Positions 62,301 to 64,000 of a stretch of 64,000 nucleotides of DNA are shown piece by piece (positions within the stretch are counted from its first letter, which is position 1; the number at the start of each line of letters is the position of its first letter). The translations under genes and the position numbers were made by a program. The stretch spans positions 186,001 to 250,000 of the forward strand of contig CAWGST010000005.1 of the NCBI GenBank assembly GCA_963825315.1, written 5' to 3'. The notes under the pieces were generated by a model. The model was not told the origin of the DNA, did not search any database, and was given only the letters and a program-made list of their open reading frames with translations. Origin of the DNA: DASRLE01 sp963825315 (GTDB lineage Bacteria; Verrucomicrobiota; Verrucomicrobiia; Limisphaerales; Palsa-1400).

Positions 62301-64000
62301 GGCCGTCGCCGGCAACACGACCGGCAACGCATCCGTCCCGGCAGTGGCGGCCTCCACTCTGGGCGTTGGATCGACAAAGGCGCGAGGCAGTTCTTTGATG
62401 GCGTTGTTGCCGCCATCGGTAATATACACATTGCCCGCCCCATCCACCGCCACGCCATAGGGGTAAGATAACCCAGTGCCAACCAGCGTGGTGACGGTGT
62501 TGCTAACCGCCACCCATTCCTTGATCGCGTTGTTGCCAGTGTCGGCAATATACACATTGCCTGCCCCATCCACCGCCACGCCACAGGGGCTGTACAACCC
62601 AGAGCGAACCAGCGTGGTGACGGGTCCATTGGGCGCCGCCCATTTCTTGATCGCGTTGTTACCGCTATCGGCAATATACACATTGCCTGCCCCATCCACC
62701 GCCACGCCATAGGGGGTGTACAACCCAGAGCCAACCAGCGTGGTGACGGGTCTATTGGGCGCCGCCCATTTCTTGATCGCGTAGTTGAAGGTGTCGACAA
62801 TATACACATTGCCCGCCCCATCCACCGCCACGCCACAGGGGTTATTTAACCCAGAGCCAACCAGCGTGGTGACGGGTCCATTGGGCGCCGCCCATTGCTT
62901 GATCGCGTTGTTGCCGCTGTCGGCGATATACACATTGCCTGCGCCATCCACCGCCACGCCATAGGGGAAATTTAACCCAGAGCCAACCCGCGTGGTGACG
63001 GGTCCATTGGGCGCCGCCCATTGCTCGATCGCGTTGTTGCCGCTGTCGGCGATATACACATTGCCTGCGCCATCCACCGCCACGCCAAAGGGGAATAATA
63101 ACCCAGAGCCAACCAGCGTGGTGACGGGTGCGGGGGCCGGGACATAAGTGGAGCCGGCCTGAGTGACTGTGAGCGTGAAGCCGGCAATGGTGAGCGTGCC
63201 GGTGCGCGTGACGCCCGAGTTAGCATCGTAGCTGAAGACCACGTTGGTGCTGCCGATGCCGCTCTGGAATGTGGCGCCAACTTGCAGCCAGGCAACATTA
63301 TTGGTTGCCTGCCATGCGGCTTGCGGAGCCGCCGCCAGCACGACACTGTTCGTGCCCGCATCCGGCCCCACCAGGAGGTTGATCGTGCCTAAATACGGGG
63401 AATTGATCAATAGGTCGTTGGTGCTGAATTGGCCCGCGGCAAAGGTGAACACACGCACCTCGTCCAAATACCCGCTGAAGAACTGTAGGGCATAGAGCGC
63501 GGGCGCGCCCACGCCAAACCCACCGGTTGGGATGTTCGGTGCGCTCGTCGAAGAACTCACCACAGCCCCATTGAGGTAGAGCGTGGTCGTGCCGTTGTCG
63601 CGCACCAGGGCCAGATGTTGCCACACGCCCGCAACTGCTGGCGCCGCGCCAAACATAACAACGCCGCCAAAGAGTCCATAGTAGTTCGCTCCTTCCTGGT
63701 ACAAGCCCCAACCACTGGTGCTGGTGTTGCCATTGTAAGCCAGACAGTTGGTTCCAGTGGTGTTGGAGGTGCAAACCCACAACTCGATGCCGAAGTTATT
63801 GACGACGTTGCTGATTAACGAACCCCAGCCGTAACTCCCGGTGGGAAACTGCAGGCATAGTTTGCTCCCGGTGTGGACTCCAGCCTCCAGGGAAACGCTG
63901 CTGGAATAAAGTGGGCCGTAAAGTGGGCCGTAGTGATTGGTCAACGTCAGTCCGCCTACCATATCTACCGTGTTGGAGCTTATGCCGCCTGCCGTGGCAC
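59361..64000 (-). CDS. Giant secreted LamG/NHL/BACON protein, 5' end outside window
   Basis: Over 1540 residues are visible and the frame remains open at the window edge. A LamG domain comes first (WGLYQEGANYYGLFGG, WQHLALVRDNG, LDEVRVFTF). A BACON-like module (NNVAWLQVGATFQSG, TRTGTLTIAGFTLTVTQAG) follows. Next come 18 NHL repeats (consensus TTLVGSGL--P-GVAVDGAGNVYIAD-) in three groups of six. The groups are separated by DPTPRVE and BACON-like modules. The end FTVLSSTNLSLPLSQWT matches the C-terminus of the LamG protein at 2774. Each group of six could fold as a six-bladed propeller. It is probably a surface or extracellular binding protein. The nucleotide repeats are nearly identical. Confidence 0.85.
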   Translation of the reverse strand, partial: ATAGGISSNTVDMVGGLTLTNHYGPLYGPLYSSSVSLEAGVHTGSKLCLQFPTGSYGWGSLISNVVNNFGIELWVCTSNTTGTNCLAYNGNTSTSGWGLYQEGANYYGLFGGVVMFGAAPAVAGVWQHLALVRDNGTTTLYLNGAVVSSSTSAPNIPTGGFGVGAPALYALQFFSGYLDEVRVFTFAAGQFSTNDLLINSPYLGTINLLVGPDAGTNSVVLAAAPQAAWQATNNVAWLQVGATFQSGIGSTNVVFSYDANSGVTRTGTLTIAGFTLTVTQAGSTYVPAPAPVTTLVGSGLLFPFGVAVDGAGNVYIADSGNNAIEQWAAPNGPVTTRVGSGLNFPYGVAVDGAGNVYIADSGNNAIKQWAAPNGPVTTLVGSGLNNPCGVAVDGAGNVYIVDTFNYAIKKWAAPNRPVTTLVGSGLYTPYGVAVDGAGNVYIADSGNNAIKKWAAPNGPVTTLVRSGLYSPCGVAVDGAGNVYIADTGNNAIKEWVAVSNTVTTLVGTGLSYPYGVAVDGAGNVYITDGGNNAIKELPRAFVDPTPRVEAATAGTDALPVVLPATANLGGPFAPSSDQSWLTITSASNGIVLFSFAANPGSPRTAYITVLGQAIPVQQKAGPALAIIALLEGPAAGTDSVVFAVTSPSTTWTATANVAWLHLGARFQSGVGSTNVVFSYDANSGVTRTGTLTIAGLTLTVTQAGSTYVPAPAVTTLVGSGLNYPCGVAVDGAGNVYIADTLNSAIKQWAAPNGPVTTLVGSGLNNPYGVAVDGAGNVYIADTYDSAIKQWAAPNGPVTTLVGSGLYRPYGVAVDAAGNVYIADTHHNAIKEWVAPNGPVTTLVGSGLSYPSGVAVDGAGNVYIADYGNSAIKEWVTPNGPVTTLVGSGLDEPWGVAVDGAGNVYIADSGSWTVKKWVAVSNIVTTLVGSGLYEPCGVAVDGAGNVYIADTYNKAIKELPRAFVDPTPRVEPSAAGTDALPVVLPATANLSGPFAPSSDQSWLTITSASNGIVLFSFTANPGFPRTAYITVLGQSIPIRQTVGPVLAITALLEGPAAGTDSVVFAASSPSTPWTATANVAWLHLGAGFQSGVGSTNVVFSYDPNSGVTRTGTLTIAGLTLTVTQAGSTYVPAPAPVTTLVGSGLDEPFGVAVDGAGNVYIADTDNRAIKEWVAVSNTVTTLVGSGLSYPFGVAVDGAGNVYIADTLSNAIKQWAAPNGPLTTLVGSGLFYPRGVAVDGAGNVYIADTGNSAVKKWVAVSNTVTTLIGSGLNTPCGVALDGAGNVYIADTYNWAVKQWAAPNGPVTTLVGSGLISPCGVAADGAGNVYIADTENCAIKEWVAVSNTVTTLVGSGLSNPSGVAVDGAGNVYIADTGNEAIEELPRAFVDPTPRMEPSAAGTDALPVVLPATANLGGPFTPTSSDPSWLTVIIPVNGVVSFSFTANTGPSRTAYINLFDQSIPVTQAASPSAPPTLTGVQAPTPGSGIIQFTFTGNPSVSFTVLSSTNLSLPLSQWTVAGAPVSISPGVFQFTSQPTNAPQGFFLVTAP
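59860..63135 (-). repeat. Three groups of six near-identical NHL-coding repeats
   Basis: The unit is about 120-125 bp, with highly conserved DNA (GCAATATACACATTGCCCGC, CCATCCACCGCCACGCC). Group C-terminal lies at 59860-60600, middle at 61120-61870, N-terminal at 62390-63135. The intervening BACON-like modules are also duplicated at DNA level. Confidence 0.85.

Noticed and set aside
59860..63135. CRISPR-like regular direct repeats
   Set aside because: Unit length is about 120 bp, the units stay in one reading frame, and they encode NHL repeats; no cas gene is near.

Overview
The window looks like a chromosomal piece of a Verrucomicrobiota bacterium, probably close to the Pedosphaera/Limisphaerales group. 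This is inferred from gene content: secreted LamG, RCC1, NHL and BACON proteins, PEP-CTERM proteins, an H-X9-DG pseudopilin, a DUF1549/DUF1553-DUF1501-PPC cluster, paired Gfo/Idh/MocA oxidoreductases, GlnRS, and high-GC coding sequence. No rRNA, tRNA, CRISPR array or replication origin was recognised.

Layout. 0-3.8 kb: an IS21 element inserted just upstream of a secreted LamG protein. 4.1-8.7 kb: an uncharacterised coiled-coil protein, glnS, a lipoprotein aminopeptidase and an XRE regulator. 8.7-14.1 kb: a promoter between twin inverted repeats, a 1500-residue LamG/RCC1/Ig protein and a PEP-CTERM protein. 14.1-18.4 kb: housekeeping genes leuD, trmB, an alpha/beta hydrolase, a 3-methyladenine glycosylase and uxaC. 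18.5-22.8 kb: an ABC-2 exporter whose two permeases carry about five frameshifts, then larE. 22.8-26.7 kb: two Gfo/Idh/MocA oxidoreductases divergent from a PmoA-like protein. 26.9-28.8 kb: an ISAs1 element whose transposase is fused to a DUF4338 (DruA-type) domain. 28.9-34.3 kb: a BNR_4 protein, lnt and a lipoate ligase-like gene. 34.3-43.0 kb: three more insertion sequences surrounding a membrane-anchored unknown, a secreted GalM and a glutaredoxin. 43-50 kb: an H-X9-DG pseudopilin, a PEP-CTERM protein, a CBM-like protein and a GH144-type glucanase. 50-58 kb: IS1634, then the PPC, DUF1501 and frameshifted DUF1549/1553 genes. 58-59.4 kb: a PIN toxin-like pair between two RAYT-transposase 5' remnants. 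59.4-64 kb: a giant LamG/NHL/BACON protein running off the window.

The strongest structural theme is mobile DNA. There are six insertion sequences of at least five families. For each one flanking direct repeats could be read, so true ends are proposed. Two of them landed inside dispersed palindromic repeats. Four non-coding repeat families are described: TAATCC-type arrays with a hairpin, a bounded GC-rich palindrome cluster, an AACCC/GGGTT family, and a GCAACA family with a GTTGATAGTCAAC core. Non-IS frameshifts cluster in the ABC permeases and in the DUF1549/1553 gene.

Functionally, the non-mobile genes suggest a polysaccharide-degrading lifestyle: BNR_4 protein, GH144-type glucanase with its CBM-like partner, GalM, UxaC and the Gfo/Idh/MocA enzymes. 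A large investment in cell-surface beta-rich proteins is also evident.
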